Shown here: in pieces, positions 24,479 to 34,154 of the stretch
Layout: each line of letters opens with the position of its first letter
How positions within the stretch are numbered: the stretch's first letter is position 1
Origin: an uncultured Bacteroidaceae bacterium
Lineage (GTDB): Bacteria; Bacteroidota; Bacteroidia; Bacteroidales; Bacteroidaceae
Reading direction: 5' to 3'
DNA: 51,593 nt
NCBI GenBank assembly: GCA_934271655.1
Contig: CAKQRW010000021.1
Coordinates: 1 to 51,593, forward strand
The notes under the pieces: generated by a model
The model's input: only the letters and a program-made list of their open reading frames with translations
Told to the model about the DNA's origin: nothing
Database searches by the model: none
Position numbers and translations under genes: made by a program

Positions 24479-24596
24479 TGAATAATTTTCTTAACATCCG
24501 TAGCTGCGGTGAAAAAAATGGTTTGCCTCCAGTATATTTCATTTTTTCTCATAGTCTTTTAGCAATTTAGTGTGTTTGTGTGTATAATGTTTGTAT

Positions 24597-24638
24597 GTGT
24601 TGCGATGTTTGTGTTGCGATGTTTGCGTTGCGATGTTT
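24597..24638. repeat. Three-copy 14-bp tandem repeat
   Basis: Three units of G(T/C)GTTGCGATGTTT lie in tandem in the gap between the VTC and rimP genes. No function is evident. Confidence 0.85.
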
Positions 24639-24976
24639 ATATGTGTAGCGATTTTCCGCAAAGGTAATGCTTCGTGCCAGCAGCGGCAAATGTTTTCAAC
24701 GAACGCTCCGCTTTTTTCAATGAAAGCCGCACTTGTAGTAGGTGTGGTGTCTTACCGCACGGTCTCGCCAGCAGTAGGCGTGGCGGCTTCACCGCACAGC
24801 TTCGCCGTCTGTGGCAGCTGTTTCTCACAGCATTGTAGGTGGCAGCTGTGGCGTGAGACACGTCACCCACTATGCTGCTGCTTGAAAAAGACGCTGTAAA
24901 AAGCCCTTTTTTCATGAAATATGCGCCCCCGGGCCATTTTTTCCGATAAAAACATGGCACATATAAATAAAAGTGG

Positions 24977-24984
24977 TAACTTTG
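24977..24984 (+). promoter_or_regulatory. Putative -7 box (TAACTTTG) of the rimP-nusA-infB operon
   Basis: TAACTTTGCA matches the Bacteroidota -7 element. Transcription would begin near 24991, immediately before a leader hairpin and about 70 nt before rimP. A consensus -33 element is not seen. Confidence 0.6.
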
Positions 24985-24997
24985 CATTGTGAAAGCG

Positions 24998-25030
24998 CGA
25001 GGGGACTGAACAAGTTCCCTCGTTTGTTTG
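24998..25030 (+). promoter_or_regulatory. Leader hairpin upstream of rimP, possible attenuator
   Basis: CGAGGGGACT (24998-25007) pairs with AGTTCCCTCG (25013-25022), 10 bp including one G-U, loop GAACA, followed by TTTGTTTG. It lies at the very start of the predicted transcript. Because NusA itself affects hairpin-dependent pausing and termination, feedback control of the operon is a plausible inference. Confidence 0.5.
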
Positions 25031-25059
25031 ATAAATACACACATATAAAAGCATTATCT

Positions 25060-25527
25060 ATGATTGACAAGAACAAAGTTAGAGATTTGGCAAATGAATG
25101 GCTTGCTGGCAAGGAATATTTCCTCGTGGATGCCTCTGTCGACGACCAGAACAAGATCACAGTGGAGATAGACCACAAGGACGGCGTGTGGATAGACGAC
25201 TGCTGCGAGCTCAGCAAGTTCATTGAGGAGCATCTCAACAGGGACGAGGAAGACTTTGAGCTGGAAGTCGGCTCGGCCGGCATAGGCCAGCCCTTCAAGG
25301 TGCTTCAGCAGTATGTCAACTCTGTGGGCTATGACGTGGAGCTGCTCACGGCCGATGGCAAGAAGCTGGAGGGCTACATGAAGTCGGCCGACGAGAATGG
25401 CTTTGTGGTCGTGGTGACAGAGAAGCAGCGCCTGGAAGGCAAGAAGCGTCCGCAGATGGTGGAGGTAGAGAAGCCTTTCGGATACGACGACGTGAAGTGG
25501 GTGAAGAACATCATAGATTTCAAGTAA
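25060..25527 (+). CDS. rimP: Ribosome maturation factor RimP
   Basis: A 155-residue protein needed for maturation of the 30S subunit. The N-terminal alpha/beta domain contains YFLVDASVDDQNKI and VWIDDCCELSKFIEE, with LEVGSAGIGQPFKVLQQY corresponding to the conserved LEVSSPGL-type motif of RimP. The C-terminal SH3-like part ends VKWVKNIIDFK. The ATG at 25060 is chosen over an upstream in-frame start because it begins the conserved domain (MIDKNKVRDLA) and leaves the leader hairpin untranslated. Followed by nusA and infB in the order common to many bacteria. Confidence 0.92.
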   Translation: MIDKNKVRDLANEWLAGKEYFLVDASVDDQNKITVEIDHKDGVWIDDCCELSKFIEEHLNRDEEDFELEVGSAGIGQPFKVLQQYVNSVGYDVELLTADGKKLEGYMKSADENGFVVVVTEKQRLEGKKRPQMVEVEKPFGYDDVKWVKNIIDFK

Positions 25528-25601
25528 GCGACAACGCCTGGGCGGACATCGCATCCTTCCTGCCCGGAAAAACAGAACAAACGAATAACATTAAACATAC
25601 A

Positions 25602-27014
25602 ATGGCAAAGAAAGAAGTAGCAGAACAGGTTAACTTGATTGATACATTCAAGGACTTCAAGGAGACAAAAAACATTGACAGGACCACTCTCGTCAGCGTG
25701 ATTGAGGACAGCTTCCGCAGCGTGCTGCAGAGGACATACGGCTCAGACGAGAACTTTGACGTCATCGTCAACCCCGACAAGGGCGACTTCGAGATATACC
25801 GCAACCGCGTGGTGGTGGAAGACGGCAGCGTGAAGAACGAGAACGCGGAGATATCGCTGACAGACGCTCGCAAGATAGCCAAAGACTACGAGGTGGGAGA
25901 GGAAGTGAGCGAGAAGGTCGAGTTCGCCAAGTTCGGCCGCCGCGCCATCCTCACACTGCGCCAGACCATGGCAAGCAAAATCCTTGACCTGGAGCACGAC
26001 AACCTCTACAACAAATACATCGACAAGGTAGGCACCATCGTCAGCGGCGAGGTCTATCAGATATGGAAACGCGAGATGCTCCTTCTCGATGACGAGGGCA
26101 ACGAGCTTCTCCTGCCAAAGAACGAGCAGATACCAGGCGACTTCTTCCGCAAGGGCGAGGCTGCCAGAGCAGTGGTGGCTCGCGTGGACAACCTCAACAA
26201 CAACCCTAAGATCATCCTCTCGCGCACAGCACCGGAATTTCTCCAGCGCCTCATCGAGCATGAAGTGCCAGAGATAAGCGACGGCATCGTTGTCATACGT
26301 AAGGTGGCGCGCGTGCCTGGCCAGCGTGCCAAGATAGCAGTCGAGAGCTTCAACGAGCGCATCGACGCTGTGGGAGCATGCGTGGGCGTGAAGGGAAGCC
26401 GCATACACGGCATCGTCAAGGAACTCCACAACGAGAACATCGACGTGATACTCTTCACACAGAACCAGAAGCTTTTCATCCAGCGCGCGCTCAGCCCAGC
26501 TGTCATCTCGTCCATCGAGCTCGACGAGGAGAAGAAGAAAGCCAATGTCTACCTGCAGCCCGACCAGGTGAGCCTCGCCATCGGAAAGAACGGCGACAAC
26601 ATCAAGCTGGCGAGCATGCTCACAGGCTACACCATTGACGTGTTCAGAGAGATTGACGGTGATGAGCCAGAGGAAGAGGACATCTACCTCGATGAGTTCA
26701 AGGACGAGATAGAGCCATGGATCATTGAGGCCATCAAGGGCGCAGGACTCGACACAGCCAAGAGCGTGCTCGACGCTCCAAGAGCCATGCTGGTGGAGAA
26801 GGCCGACCTTGAGGAGTCTACGGTAGATGATGTGCTCAACATACTCCGCGCCGAGTTTGAAGGCATGGAATCGCAGGCAGCTTCCGGACAGCCAGCCGAG
26901 GCCGGACAGCCAGCCGACCAGCCTGCTGAGGCAGAGCAGCCAGTAGAGCAGCCAGCCGAGGCCGAGCAGCCAACCGAGGAGGAGCAAACATCTAACGAAC
27001 CACAAGACAATTGA
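25602..27014 (+). CDS. nusA: Transcription termination/antitermination protein NusA
   Basis: A 470-residue RNA-polymerase-associated factor controlling pausing, termination and antitermination. Order of parts: N-terminal polymerase-binding domain (about 1-130, starting MAKKEVAEQVNLIDTFKDF), S1 domain (about 135-200, GTIVSGEVYQIWKREMLLL), KH1 (RKVARVPGQRAKIAV then GACVGVKGSRIHGIVKEL) and KH2 (VSLAIGKNGDNIKLASMLTG). A long acidic tail (about 405-470) is rich in Gln, Pro, Ala and Glu, with QPAEAEQP-type repeats, common in Bacteroidota NusA. ATG at 25602 is preferred because the conserved domain begins there. Sits 74 bp after rimP and 14 bp before infB. Confidence 0.95.
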   Translation: MAKKEVAEQVNLIDTFKDFKETKNIDRTTLVSVIEDSFRSVLQRTYGSDENFDVIVNPDKGDFEIYRNRVVVEDGSVKNENAEISLTDARKIAKDYEVGEEVSEKVEFAKFGRRAILTLRQTMASKILDLEHDNLYNKYIDKVGTIVSGEVYQIWKREMLLLDDEGNELLLPKNEQIPGDFFRKGEAARAVVARVDNLNNNPKIILSRTAPEFLQRLIEHEVPEISDGIVVIRKVARVPGQRAKIAVESFNERIDAVGACVGVKGSRIHGIVKELHNENIDVILFTQNQKLFIQRALSPAVISSIELDEEKKKANVYLQPDQVSLAIGKNGDNIKLASMLTGYTIDVFREIDGDEPEEEDIYLDEFKDEIEPWIIEAIKGAGLDTAKSVLDAPRAMLVEKADLEESTVDDVLNILRAEFEGMESQAASGQPAEAGQPADQPAEAEQPVEQPAEAEQPTEEEQTSNEPQDN

Positions 27015-27028
27015 CATTTGACGAAAAT

Positions 27029-29878
27029 ATGGCAGTAAGACTAAATAAAGCATTAAAGGAACTTAATGTGGGACTCAACACCGTGGCTGAGTTCCTCAGA
27101 AAGAAAGGCGCGGCATTGGAAGATGTCACAGCCAACGCAAAAATCACGGACGAGCAATTCTCCATGCTCAAGAATGAGTTTGGAGAGGACATGAAGCAGA
27201 ACGCTGAGACAAAGCAGAAGATCCAGACACAGAAGGAAAAGGAGCACCAGGAAAAGAAAGAACGCCAGCAGGCCCAGCGCGAGGAAAGGAAAAAGCCAGG
27301 GCTGAAGATTGTCGGACACATCAACGACCAGAATAAGCCCGTAATGACACAGCCGGCCGAGGCCAAGGCACCTGCTGCGGCCACAGTAGCGGCTCCTGCT
27401 GACAGCAAGCCACAGGCTCCAGCAGCCGAGAAGGCTCCAGCTCCAGCTGTCAAAGCCGCTCCAGCTCCAGAGGCCGCACCAGAGCCAGCCGCACCAGCGG
27501 CCAGCAGCGAGCCCAAGCAAGAGCAGCACAAGGACAAGCAGACACCAGCCGACCGCCTGGAGAAAGACGAGAAGGGCATCTACCACCTCAGCGCACCAGC
27601 CGAGGCAGGCGTGCAGTTCAAGCAGGTGGGATTCATCGACCTCTCCAGCCTTAACAGCAAGACACGTCCCGACCGCAAGAGCAAGGCAGAGCGCCGCAAG
27701 GAGCGCCAGCAGGGCAGCGGCCAGAATGCGGCCAGCGGCCAGAACGCAGCCAATGGCCAGAAGAAGAAGAGAAACCGCATCAGCAACAACAAGGTGGACA
27801 TCGACGCTGCCGTGAAGCAGAACAACGGCCAGCCAGGTCAGCCAAAGAAGCAGAACGGCAACGGAGGCAAGCCAGGCGGCATGCAGCAGAACGCCGGCCA
27901 GCCAAAGGGCAGGCCCAACCAGCCAGGACAGGGCAAGAAGAACAAGAAAAAGCAGCCAGTCAAGCCACAGGAGCTCTCAGAAGAGGAAGTGGCAAAGCAG
28001 GTAAAGGAGACACTCGCACGCCTCACAGCCAAGCAGGAGAAGAAAGGCGTGAAATACCGCAAGGACAAGCGCAACGCCATACACGAGCGCATGGTGGAGG
28101 AGTCGAAGGCTGAGAACGCAGAGAGCAAGGTACTCAAGCTGACCGAGTTCGTCACAGCCAACGAGCTGGCCACCATGATGGATGTGCCTGTGACAAAGGT
28201 CATCGGCACATGTATGTCCATCGGCATGATGGTGAGCATCAACCAGCGCCTCGACGCCGAGACCATCAACATCGTGGCAGAGGAGTTCGGCTTCACCACA
28301 CAGTATGTCTCTGAGGAAGTGTCCAACGCCATAGAGGAAGAGGCCGACAAGGAGGAGGACCTCGTGCGCCGCGCTCCTATCATCACAGTGATGGGACACG
28401 TGGACCACGGAAAGACATCGCTCCTCGACTACATACGCAAGACCAACGTCATCGCCGGAGAGGCAGGCGGCATCACCCAGCACATCGGAGCCTACAACGT
28501 GAAGTTGAAGGACGGCCGCCGCATCACCTTCCTCGACACCCCAGGACACGAGGCCTTCACAGCCATGCGTGCCAGAGGCGCGCAGGTCACCGACATTGCC
28601 ATCATCATCGTGGCAGCCGACGACGACGTGATGCCTCAGACCAAGGAGGCCATCGCCCACGCACAGGCAGCTGGCGTGCCAATGGTCTTCGCCATCAACA
28701 AGATAGACAAGCCAGCGGCCAACCCTGACCGCATCAAGGAGCAGCTCGCAGCCATGAATCTCCTCGTCGAGGAGTGGGGCGGCAAGTACCAGAGCCAGGA
28801 CATCAGTGCCAAGAAGGGCATCGGTGTCGATGAGCTGATGGAGAAGGTGCTGCTTGAGGCAGAGATGCTCGACCTCAAGGCCAACCCTAACCGCAAGGCC
28901 ACAGGTTCTGTCATCGAGTCGACACTCGACAAGGGACGCGGATACGTGGCTACAGTGCTCGTGCAGAACGGCACACTGCGCCAGGGCGACATAGTGCTTG
29001 CCGGCACCAACTTCGGACGCATCAAGGCCATGTTCAACGAGCGCGGACAGCGCATACAGCAGGCCCTGCCTGCCGAGCCAGCCGTCATCCTCGGATTCAA
29101 CGGAGCGCCTACAGCGGGCGACACATTCCATGTGATGGACACTGAGCAGGAGGCACGAGAGATATGCAACAAGCGCGAGCAGCTGAAGCGCGAGCAGGGA
29201 CTGCGCACGCAGACTCGACTCACACTCGACGAGCTGGGCCGACGCATAGCCCTCGGCGACTTCAAGGAGCTCAACCTCGTGGTCAAGGGAGATGTCGACG
29301 GATCTATCGAGGCCCTCTCCGACTCGCTCATCAAGCTCTCTACAGAGAAGATACAGGTCAATGTCATACACAAGGCCGTGGGACAGATCAGCGAGAACGA
29401 TGTGGAGCTGGCTCACGCCTCAGAGAATGTCATCATCATCGGCTTCCAGGTGCGTCCGTCAGCAGCGGCGCGCAGGCTGGCAGAGCAGTACGGAGTGGAC
29501 ATACGTCTCTACTCCATCATCTACGACGCCATAGAGGAGGTCAAGGATGCCATGGAGGGCATGCTTGCACCTACCATCAAGGAGGAAGTCACTGCACAGG
29601 TCGACGTGCGGCAGGTCTACAAGATCACCAAGGTCGGCACAGTGGCCGGATGCTGGGTCACAGAGGGCAAGGTGCACCGCTCGGACAAGGTGCGCGTGGT
29701 CCGCGACGGCATCGTGGTGCACACAGGCGAGATTCTTGCCCTGAAGCGCTTCAAGGACGATGTCAAGGAAGTGGGACGCGACTTCGAGTGCGGTATCTCC
29801 ATCGTCAACTTCAACGACATACGCGAGGGCGACGTGCTGGAGACATACACCGAGGTGGAGGTCAAGACAAAACTGTAA
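27029..29878 (+). CDS. infB: Translation initiation factor IF-2
   Basis: A 949-residue GTPase that places initiator fMet-tRNA on the 30S subunit and promotes subunit joining. The N-terminal IF2_N helix (VRLNKALKELNVGLNTVAEFL) leads to a long low-complexity Ala/Pro/Gln/Lys/Gly-rich linker (about 70-330), then IF2_N again (ASKVLKLTEFV-type), and the G domain from about 450: G1 GHVDHGKTS (from G456), G2 GGITQHIGA, G3 DTPGHEAF, G4 NKID and SAKKG. Domains II and IV follow, with GTVAGCWVTEG near the end. Length is normal for Bacteroidales. ATG 27029 (MAVRLNK) is preferred over the frame-open 27011. Confidence 0.96.
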   Translation: MAVRLNKALKELNVGLNTVAEFLRKKGAALEDVTANAKITDEQFSMLKNEFGEDMKQNAETKQKIQTQKEKEHQEKKERQQAQREERKKPGLKIVGHINDQNKPVMTQPAEAKAPAAATVAAPADSKPQAPAAEKAPAPAVKAAPAPEAAPEPAAPAASSEPKQEQHKDKQTPADRLEKDEKGIYHLSAPAEAGVQFKQVGFIDLSSLNSKTRPDRKSKAERRKERQQGSGQNAASGQNAANGQKKKRNRISNNKVDIDAAVKQNNGQPGQPKKQNGNGGKPGGMQQNAGQPKGRPNQPGQGKKNKKKQPVKPQELSEEEVAKQVKETLARLTAKQEKKGVKYRKDKRNAIHERMVEESKAENAESKVLKLTEFVTANELATMMDVPVTKVIGTCMSIGMMVSINQRLDAETINIVAEEFGFTTQYVSEEVSNAIEEEADKEEDLVRRAPIITVMGHVDHGKTSLLDYIRKTNVIAGEAGGITQHIGAYNVKLKDGRRITFLDTPGHEAFTAMRARGAQVTDIAIIIVAADDDVMPQTKEAIAHAQAAGVPMVFAINKIDKPAANPDRIKEQLAAMNLLVEEWGGKYQSQDISAKKGIGVDELMEKVLLEAEMLDLKANPNRKATGSVIESTLDKGRGYVATVLVQNGTLRQGDIVLAGTNFGRIKAMFNERGQRIQQALPAEPAVILGFNGAPTAGDTFHVMDTEQEAREICNKREQLKREQGLRTQTRLTLDELGRRIALGDFKELNLVVKGDVDGSIEALSDSLIKLSTEKIQVNVIHKAVGQISENDVELAHASENVIIIGFQVRPSAAARRLAEQYGVDIRLYSIIYDAIEEVKDAMEGMLAPTIKEEVTAQVDVRQVYKITKVGTVAGCWVTEGKVHRSDKVRVVRDGIVVHTGEILALKRFKDDVKEVGRDFECGISIVNFNDIREGDVLETYTEVEVKTKL

Positions 29879-29896
29879 ACATAGCATTTCATCTTG

Positions 29897-30454
29897 ATGG
29901 ATACCTTAATATATGTAGTTCTTCTGGCAGGAGCCGTGTCTGGCTTCTGCCAGGGAGCTTTCAAGCAAGTGGCGCAGAGCGCAGGTGTCATACTCGGGCT
30001 CATCATAGCCGCCTCGCTCTACGGATCGTTCGGTGAGTCTCTCTCCGAGCACACCGGAGCAGGCGAGGGATTCGGGCGCCTCGTGGCGTTCGTGCTCATA
30101 GTGGTCATCGTCCCGGCTGTGCTGGGAGTGCTGGCCTCGTGGCTCACGCGGGTCTTCAAGACACTCCACCTCTCGCTGCTCAACAGGCTGGGAGGCGCGG
30201 CCATCGGACTGGTGTGCTACGGCCTCTTCCTCAGTGTGATGCTCAATCTCTACGACTTCATGGGCAGCAGCGCTGGCTTCCAGCCAGACAAGCTTGAGGA
30301 ACGCTCCGGCATGTTCTATGCCGTGAAGCACGTCACAGGCCCCGTGCTGCCCGACTTCGTCATCGTCACCGACTCAGCCGAGGTGGCTGGCGGTGCCAAG
30401 CCCATGTACGGACTGAAGTCGGCCGTGATGGACAAGGTGAACAGCAACATGTGA
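29897..30454 (+). CDS. CvpA family membrane protein
   Basis: A 185-residue protein with four hydrophobic segments: TLIYVVLLAGAVSGFCQGAF; AGVILGLIIAASLYGSF; RLVAFVLIVVIVPAVLGVLA; GAAIGLVCYGLFLSVMLNLY. The GxxxGFxxGxxK-type N-terminus and NRLGGAAIGL in the third quarter are typical of CvpA, a family linked to envelope homeostasis and colicin V production in E. coli. It lies 18 bp behind infB on the same strand, so it is probably in the rimP-nusA-infB transcript. ATG at 29897 is chosen over a TTG one codon earlier. Confidence 0.8.
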   Translation: MDTLIYVVLLAGAVSGFCQGAFKQVAQSAGVILGLIIAASLYGSFGESLSEHTGAGEGFGRLVAFVLIVVIVPAVLGVLASWLTRVFKTLHLSLLNRLGGAAIGLVCYGLFLSVMLNLYDFMGSSAGFQPDKLEERSGMFYAVKHVTGPVLPDFVIVTDSAEVAGGAKPMYGLKSAVMDKVNSNM

Positions 30455-30520
30455 CGCATGCCGTGCGTGAGCGTGTCAGGCATGTCCTGCCCCCACACAC
30501 AAGTAATGATTATTTTCAAG

Positions 30521-30565
30521 CAGGCGCGACCATCGGCATGATGCGCGCGCCTGTACATATTTTTA
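30521..30565 (+). promoter_or_regulatory. GC-rich hairpin between cvpA and sufB
   Basis: CAGGCGCG (30521-30528) pairs with CGCGCCTG (30546-30553), with a possible inner CAT/ATG stem, followed by a T-rich run. It could terminate the cvpA transcript or attenuate sufB. The sufB start is only about 20 nt downstream and no promoter fits after the hairpin, so read-through control is likely. Confidence 0.45.
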
Positions 30566-30574
30566 TATTATACA

Positions 30575-32074
30575 ATGAGTGAATCTAAGAGTGAGCCAAT
30601 GAACGGGCCGGCTGTCGATTCTGGCGCCGGGCCAAACGAGTTTGTCAGAAAGGTGGCGGAGAAGAAATACGAGTTCGGATTCACCACCGACATCCACACA
30701 GAGATAATAGATAAGGGGCTCAACGAGGATGTGGTGCGACTCATCTCGCAGAAGAAAGGCGAGCCAGAGTGGCTGCTGCAGTTCAGGCTCGATGCCTTCC
30801 GCTACTGGCAGACACAGCAGCAGCCCACATGGGGACATGTGCACCTGCCTGAGGTGGACTACCAGGCCATCTCATACTACGCCGACCCCACAGCCAAGGC
30901 TGACGGCGGCCCCAAGAGCGTGGACGACATCGACCCCGAGCTGATGAAGACATTCGACAAGCTGGGCATACCGCTCGAGGAGAGGCTCGCGCTGTCGGGC
31001 ACAGCTGTCGACGCCGTCATGGACTCCGTGTCGGTGAAGACCACCTTCAAGGAGAAGCTCTCGGAGAAGGGCGTCATCTTCTGCTCCATCAGCGAGGCTG
31101 TCAGGCAATATCCCGATCTGGTGAGGAAGTATCTCGGCTCTGTGGTGCCTCCAAGGGACAACTTCTACGCCGCGCTCAACAGCGCCGTCTTCAGCGACGG
31201 CTCGTTCGTCTACATACCCAAGAACACGCGGTGCCCCATGGAGCTCTCCACATATTTCCGCATCAACGCACGCAACACAGGACAGTTTGAGCGCACGCTG
31301 ATAGTGTGCGACGAGGGGTCGTACGTCTCTTATCTGGAGGGATGCACAGCCCCAATGCGCGACGAGAACCAGCTTCACGCCGCCATCGTGGAGATAGTGG
31401 TGATGGACAATGCCGAGGTGAAGTACTCCACAGTGCAGAACTGGTATCCAGGCGATGCCGAGGGACGCGGAGGCGTGCTCAACCTCGTGACCAAGCGAGG
31501 CGACCTGAGAGGCGTCAACTCCAAGTTGTCATGGACACAGGTGGAGACAGGATCGGCCATCACATGGAAATACCCGTCGTGCGTGCTGCGTGGCGACAAC
31601 AGCCAGGCCGAGTTCTACTCCGTGGCTGTGACCAACAACCGCCAGGAGGCCGACACGGGCACCAAGATGATACACTTAGGAAAAAACACCAAGTCGACCA
31701 TCATCTCTAAGGGCATATCCGCAGGAAGGTCGCAAAACTCATACCGCGGACTGGTGAGAGTGGGAAAGAACGCCGACGGAGCGCGCAACTACTCATCGTG
31801 CGACTCGCTCCTGCTGGGCAGCCTCTGCGGAGCGCACACCTTCCCCTACATGGACATACACAACAACACGGCTACCGTGGAGCATGAGGCTACCACCTCA
31901 AAAATCAACGAGGAGCAGCTCCTCTACTGCAACCAGCGAGGCATATCCACCGAGGAGGCCGTGGGCCTTATCGTCAACGGCTACGCCAAGGAGGTCATCA
32001 ACAAGCTGCCTATGGAGTTTGCCGTCGAGGCGCAGAAACTCCTCTCCGTCTCGCTCGAAGGCACCGTGGGATAA
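30575..32074 (+). CDS. sufB: Fe-S cluster assembly scaffold SufB
   Basis: A 499-residue core subunit of the SufBCD scaffold on which iron-sulfur clusters are built. Typical SufB segments are present: FGFTTDIHTEIIDKGLNEDV, RLDAFRYWQ, NFYAALNSAVFSDGSFVYIP, KNTRCPMELSTYFRIN, EGCTAP, and the cysteine-containing YSSCDSLLLG followed by AHTFPYMDI. The C-terminus HEATTSKINEEQLLYCNQRG is the SufB/SufD signature region. Length fits the family. sufC follows after 33 bp and sufD overlaps it. Confidence 0.96.
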   Translation: MSESKSEPMNGPAVDSGAGPNEFVRKVAEKKYEFGFTTDIHTEIIDKGLNEDVVRLISQKKGEPEWLLQFRLDAFRYWQTQQQPTWGHVHLPEVDYQAISYYADPTAKADGGPKSVDDIDPELMKTFDKLGIPLEERLALSGTAVDAVMDSVSVKTTFKEKLSEKGVIFCSISEAVRQYPDLVRKYLGSVVPPRDNFYAALNSAVFSDGSFVYIPKNTRCPMELSTYFRINARNTGQFERTLIVCDEGSYVSYLEGCTAPMRDENQLHAAIVEIVVMDNAEVKYSTVQNWYPGDAEGRGGVLNLVTKRGDLRGVNSKLSWTQVETGSAITWKYPSCVLRGDNSQAEFYSVAVTNNRQEADTGTKMIHLGKNTKSTIISKGISAGRSQNSYRGLVRVGKNADGARNYSSCDSLLLGSLCGAHTFPYMDIHNNTATVEHEATTSKINEEQLLYCNQRGISTEEAVGLIVNGYAKEVINKLPMEFAVEAQKLLSVSLEGTVG

Positions 32075-32107
32075 CACATACACTTTGAACTTTCCACTTA
32101 TCAGATT

Positions 32108-32857
32108 ATGTTAGAGATAAGAAACTTACACGCCACCGTGGGTGGCAAAGAGATACTCAAGGGCATAGACCTCACCATCAATGACGGAGAGATACACGCC
32201 TTGATGGGAACAAACGGAGCGGGCAAGTCCACACTCTCCAATGTCATCGTGGGCAACCCCGCATACGAGGTGACTGAAGGCTCCATCACATTCAATGGCA
32301 AGGACCTTCTCGCCATGAAGACAGAGGAGAGGGCGCACGAGGGCATCTTCATGTCTTTCCAGGCGCCAATAGAGATACCGGGCGTGAGCATGACCAACTT
32401 CATGAGGGCGGCCGTCAACGCACGTCGCCACGCTCTCGGAGAGGAGCCGCTCAAGTCGACCGACTTCCTCAAGCTCATGAGAGAGAAGCGCAAGCTGGTG
32501 GAGATAGACCAGAAGCTGATGAACCGCTCCGTCAACGAGGGCTTCTCGGGAGGCGAGAAAAAGCGCAACGAGATATTCCAGATGGCCATGCTCGAACCCA
32601 CATTCTGCATCCTCGACGAGACCGACTCCGGACTCGATGTCGATGCTCTGCGCATCGTGGCAGAGGGATTCAACAAGCTGCGCAAGCCAGAGACCAGCGC
32701 CATGGTCATCACCCACTACCAGCGCCTGCTCGACTACATCAAGCCTGATGTGGTGCATGTGCTCATCGGCGGACGCATCGTCAAGACTGGCGGCCCCGAA
32801 CTGGCACAGAAGATAGAGGACAACGGCTTCGACTGGATTAAGGAAGAACTCGCGTGA
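32108..32857 (+). CDS. sufC: Fe-S cluster assembly ATPase SufC
   Basis: A 249-residue ABC-type ATPase that drives conformational change in the SufBCD complex. Walker A GTNGAGKST (34-42), Q-loop FMSFQAPIEIPG, signature SGGEKKR (147-153), Walker B ILDETDSGLDVD and the switch histidine in VITHYQRLL are all present. ATP hydrolysis opens the SufB-SufD interface for cluster assembly. The stop overlaps a possible upstream start of sufD, so translation is probably coupled. Confidence 0.96.
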   Translation: MLEIRNLHATVGGKEILKGIDLTINDGEIHALMGTNGAGKSTLSNVIVGNPAYEVTEGSITFNGKDLLAMKTEERAHEGIFMSFQAPIEIPGVSMTNFMRAAVNARRHALGEEPLKSTDFLKLMREKRKLVEIDQKLMNRSVNEGFSGGEKKRNEIFQMAMLEPTFCILDETDSGLDVDALRIVAEGFNKLRKPETSAMVITHYQRLLDYIKPDVVHVLIGGRIVKTGGPELAQKIEDNGFDWIKEELA

Positions 32858-32868
32858 AAGGAGACTGC

Positions 32869-34086
32869 ATGAAAAGTGAACAGCAATACATAGAACTCTA
32901 TGGCGAGGCCGCCAGTCTCATCAAGTCGAAGAGCTGCCCCGCCATGAACGCCGTCAGGGACAAGGCCTTCGAGTCCTTCAAGGCTATGGGCTTCCCATCG
33001 CGCAAGGTGGAGAGGTATAAGTACACTGACGTGGACGCGGCCTTTGCGCCCAACTATGGCGTGTCGCTCTCGCCGCTATCCATCAAGCCCTCGCCGCGTG
33101 TGTCCAGCCTCAAGGACGCCAGCGCTGAGGTGGCAAGCCTCTATGCCAGCGTGGCCGACATGACTGACGCCATCACGGCGCTCAACACGGCTCTGGCTCA
33201 CGAGGCGCTGCTGGTGCATGTGCCGAAAAACACCAGGGTGGAGGAGCCTGTCGTCGTAGACCACTGGCTGCGAGGCCAGGCTGCCACCATGATGAACCGC
33301 CGCCTGCTCATCGTCATGGAGCAAGGCTCAGAGGCTACCATCGTCATCAACGACCATGCAGCCGACAAGCAGCGCTTCCTCTCCACACAGGTCATCGAGG
33401 TCATCTGCCGCGACAACTCGCGTCTCGACCTCTACGAGCTGGAGGAGACCACACCGCTGTGCAGCCGCTTCTCCAATGTCTACATGCAGGTGGGGCGCGA
33501 CTGCTCGGTCAAGCACAACAGCATCACGCTCTTCAACGGACAGACGCGCAACCTGTGCGACGTGCGCCTCATGGGCGAGAACTCTGAGGTGACGCTCAAC
33601 GGATGCGCCATCGGTTCGGGCAGCCAGCGCATCGACAACAACACGCTGATAGACCACCGTGTGCCAGGATGCCAGTCTAACGAGCTGTACAAGTATGTGG
33701 TGGACGACAAGGCTGTGGGCGCTTTCGCAGGAAAGATTCTCGTGGAGCAGGGAGCGCAGAAGACTGTCTCGCAAGAGACCAATGCCAATCTGTGTGCCAG
33801 CGCCGACGCGCGCATGTACACCCAGCCCATGCTGGAGATATATGCCGACGACGTGAAGTGTGCCCACGGCTCTACTGTGGGTGTCATGGACGAGGCGTCG
33901 CTCTTCTACATGCGGCAGCGTGGCATTCCAGAGGAGGAGGCGCGCATGCTGCTCAAGAACGCGTTCATGGGCCAGGTCATCGACCAGGTGAAGTTTGAGC
34001 CTCTGCGCCAGAAACTTTATGTGAAGGTGGAGAAGCGATTCCGTGGCGAACTGGACAAGTGTGAGGACTGCCGTCTGTGCAAGTAG
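32869..34086 (+). CDS. sufD: Fe-S cluster assembly protein SufD
   Basis: A 405-residue SufB paralogue forming a heterodimer with it. The second half has the shared beta-helix segments (VEVICRDNSRLDLYELEE, NGCAIGSGSQRIDNNTLIDH) and the signature CAHGSTVGVMDEASLFYMRQRGIP near the end. The start chosen is ATG 32869, which has an SD-like AAGGAG 6 nt upstream, unusual in this genome. A GTG at 32854 overlapping the sufC stop is the alternative. In many Bacteroidales sufS (cysteine desulfurase) follows; here a terminator follows instead. Confidence 0.93.
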   Translation: MKSEQQYIELYGEAASLIKSKSCPAMNAVRDKAFESFKAMGFPSRKVERYKYTDVDAAFAPNYGVSLSPLSIKPSPRVSSLKDASAEVASLYASVADMTDAITALNTALAHEALLVHVPKNTRVEEPVVVDHWLRGQAATMMNRRLLIVMEQGSEATIVINDHAADKQRFLSTQVIEVICRDNSRLDLYELEETTPLCSRFSNVYMQVGRDCSVKHNSITLFNGQTRNLCDVRLMGENSEVTLNGCAIGSGSQRIDNNTLIDHRVPGCQSNELYKYVVDDKAVGAFAGKILVEQGAQKTVSQETNANLCASADARMYTQPMLEIYADDVKCAHGSTVGVMDEASLFYMRQRGIPEEEARMLLKNAFMGQVIDQVKFEPLRQKLYVKVEKRFRGELDKCEDCRLCK

Positions 34087-34154
34087 CGCAGTGCTGCACT
34101 GTATTGTGGCGAAATGAGACCGATTATATATATATATTTAGATGAAGAAAGAGT

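Noticed and set aside
25743..27053. Long open frame (436 codons) antisense to nusA
   Set aside because: It lies wholly opposite the conserved nusA frame; its composition reflects the reverse complement of GC-rich codons. The same applies to the antisense frames over infB, pepD, and the kinase gene.
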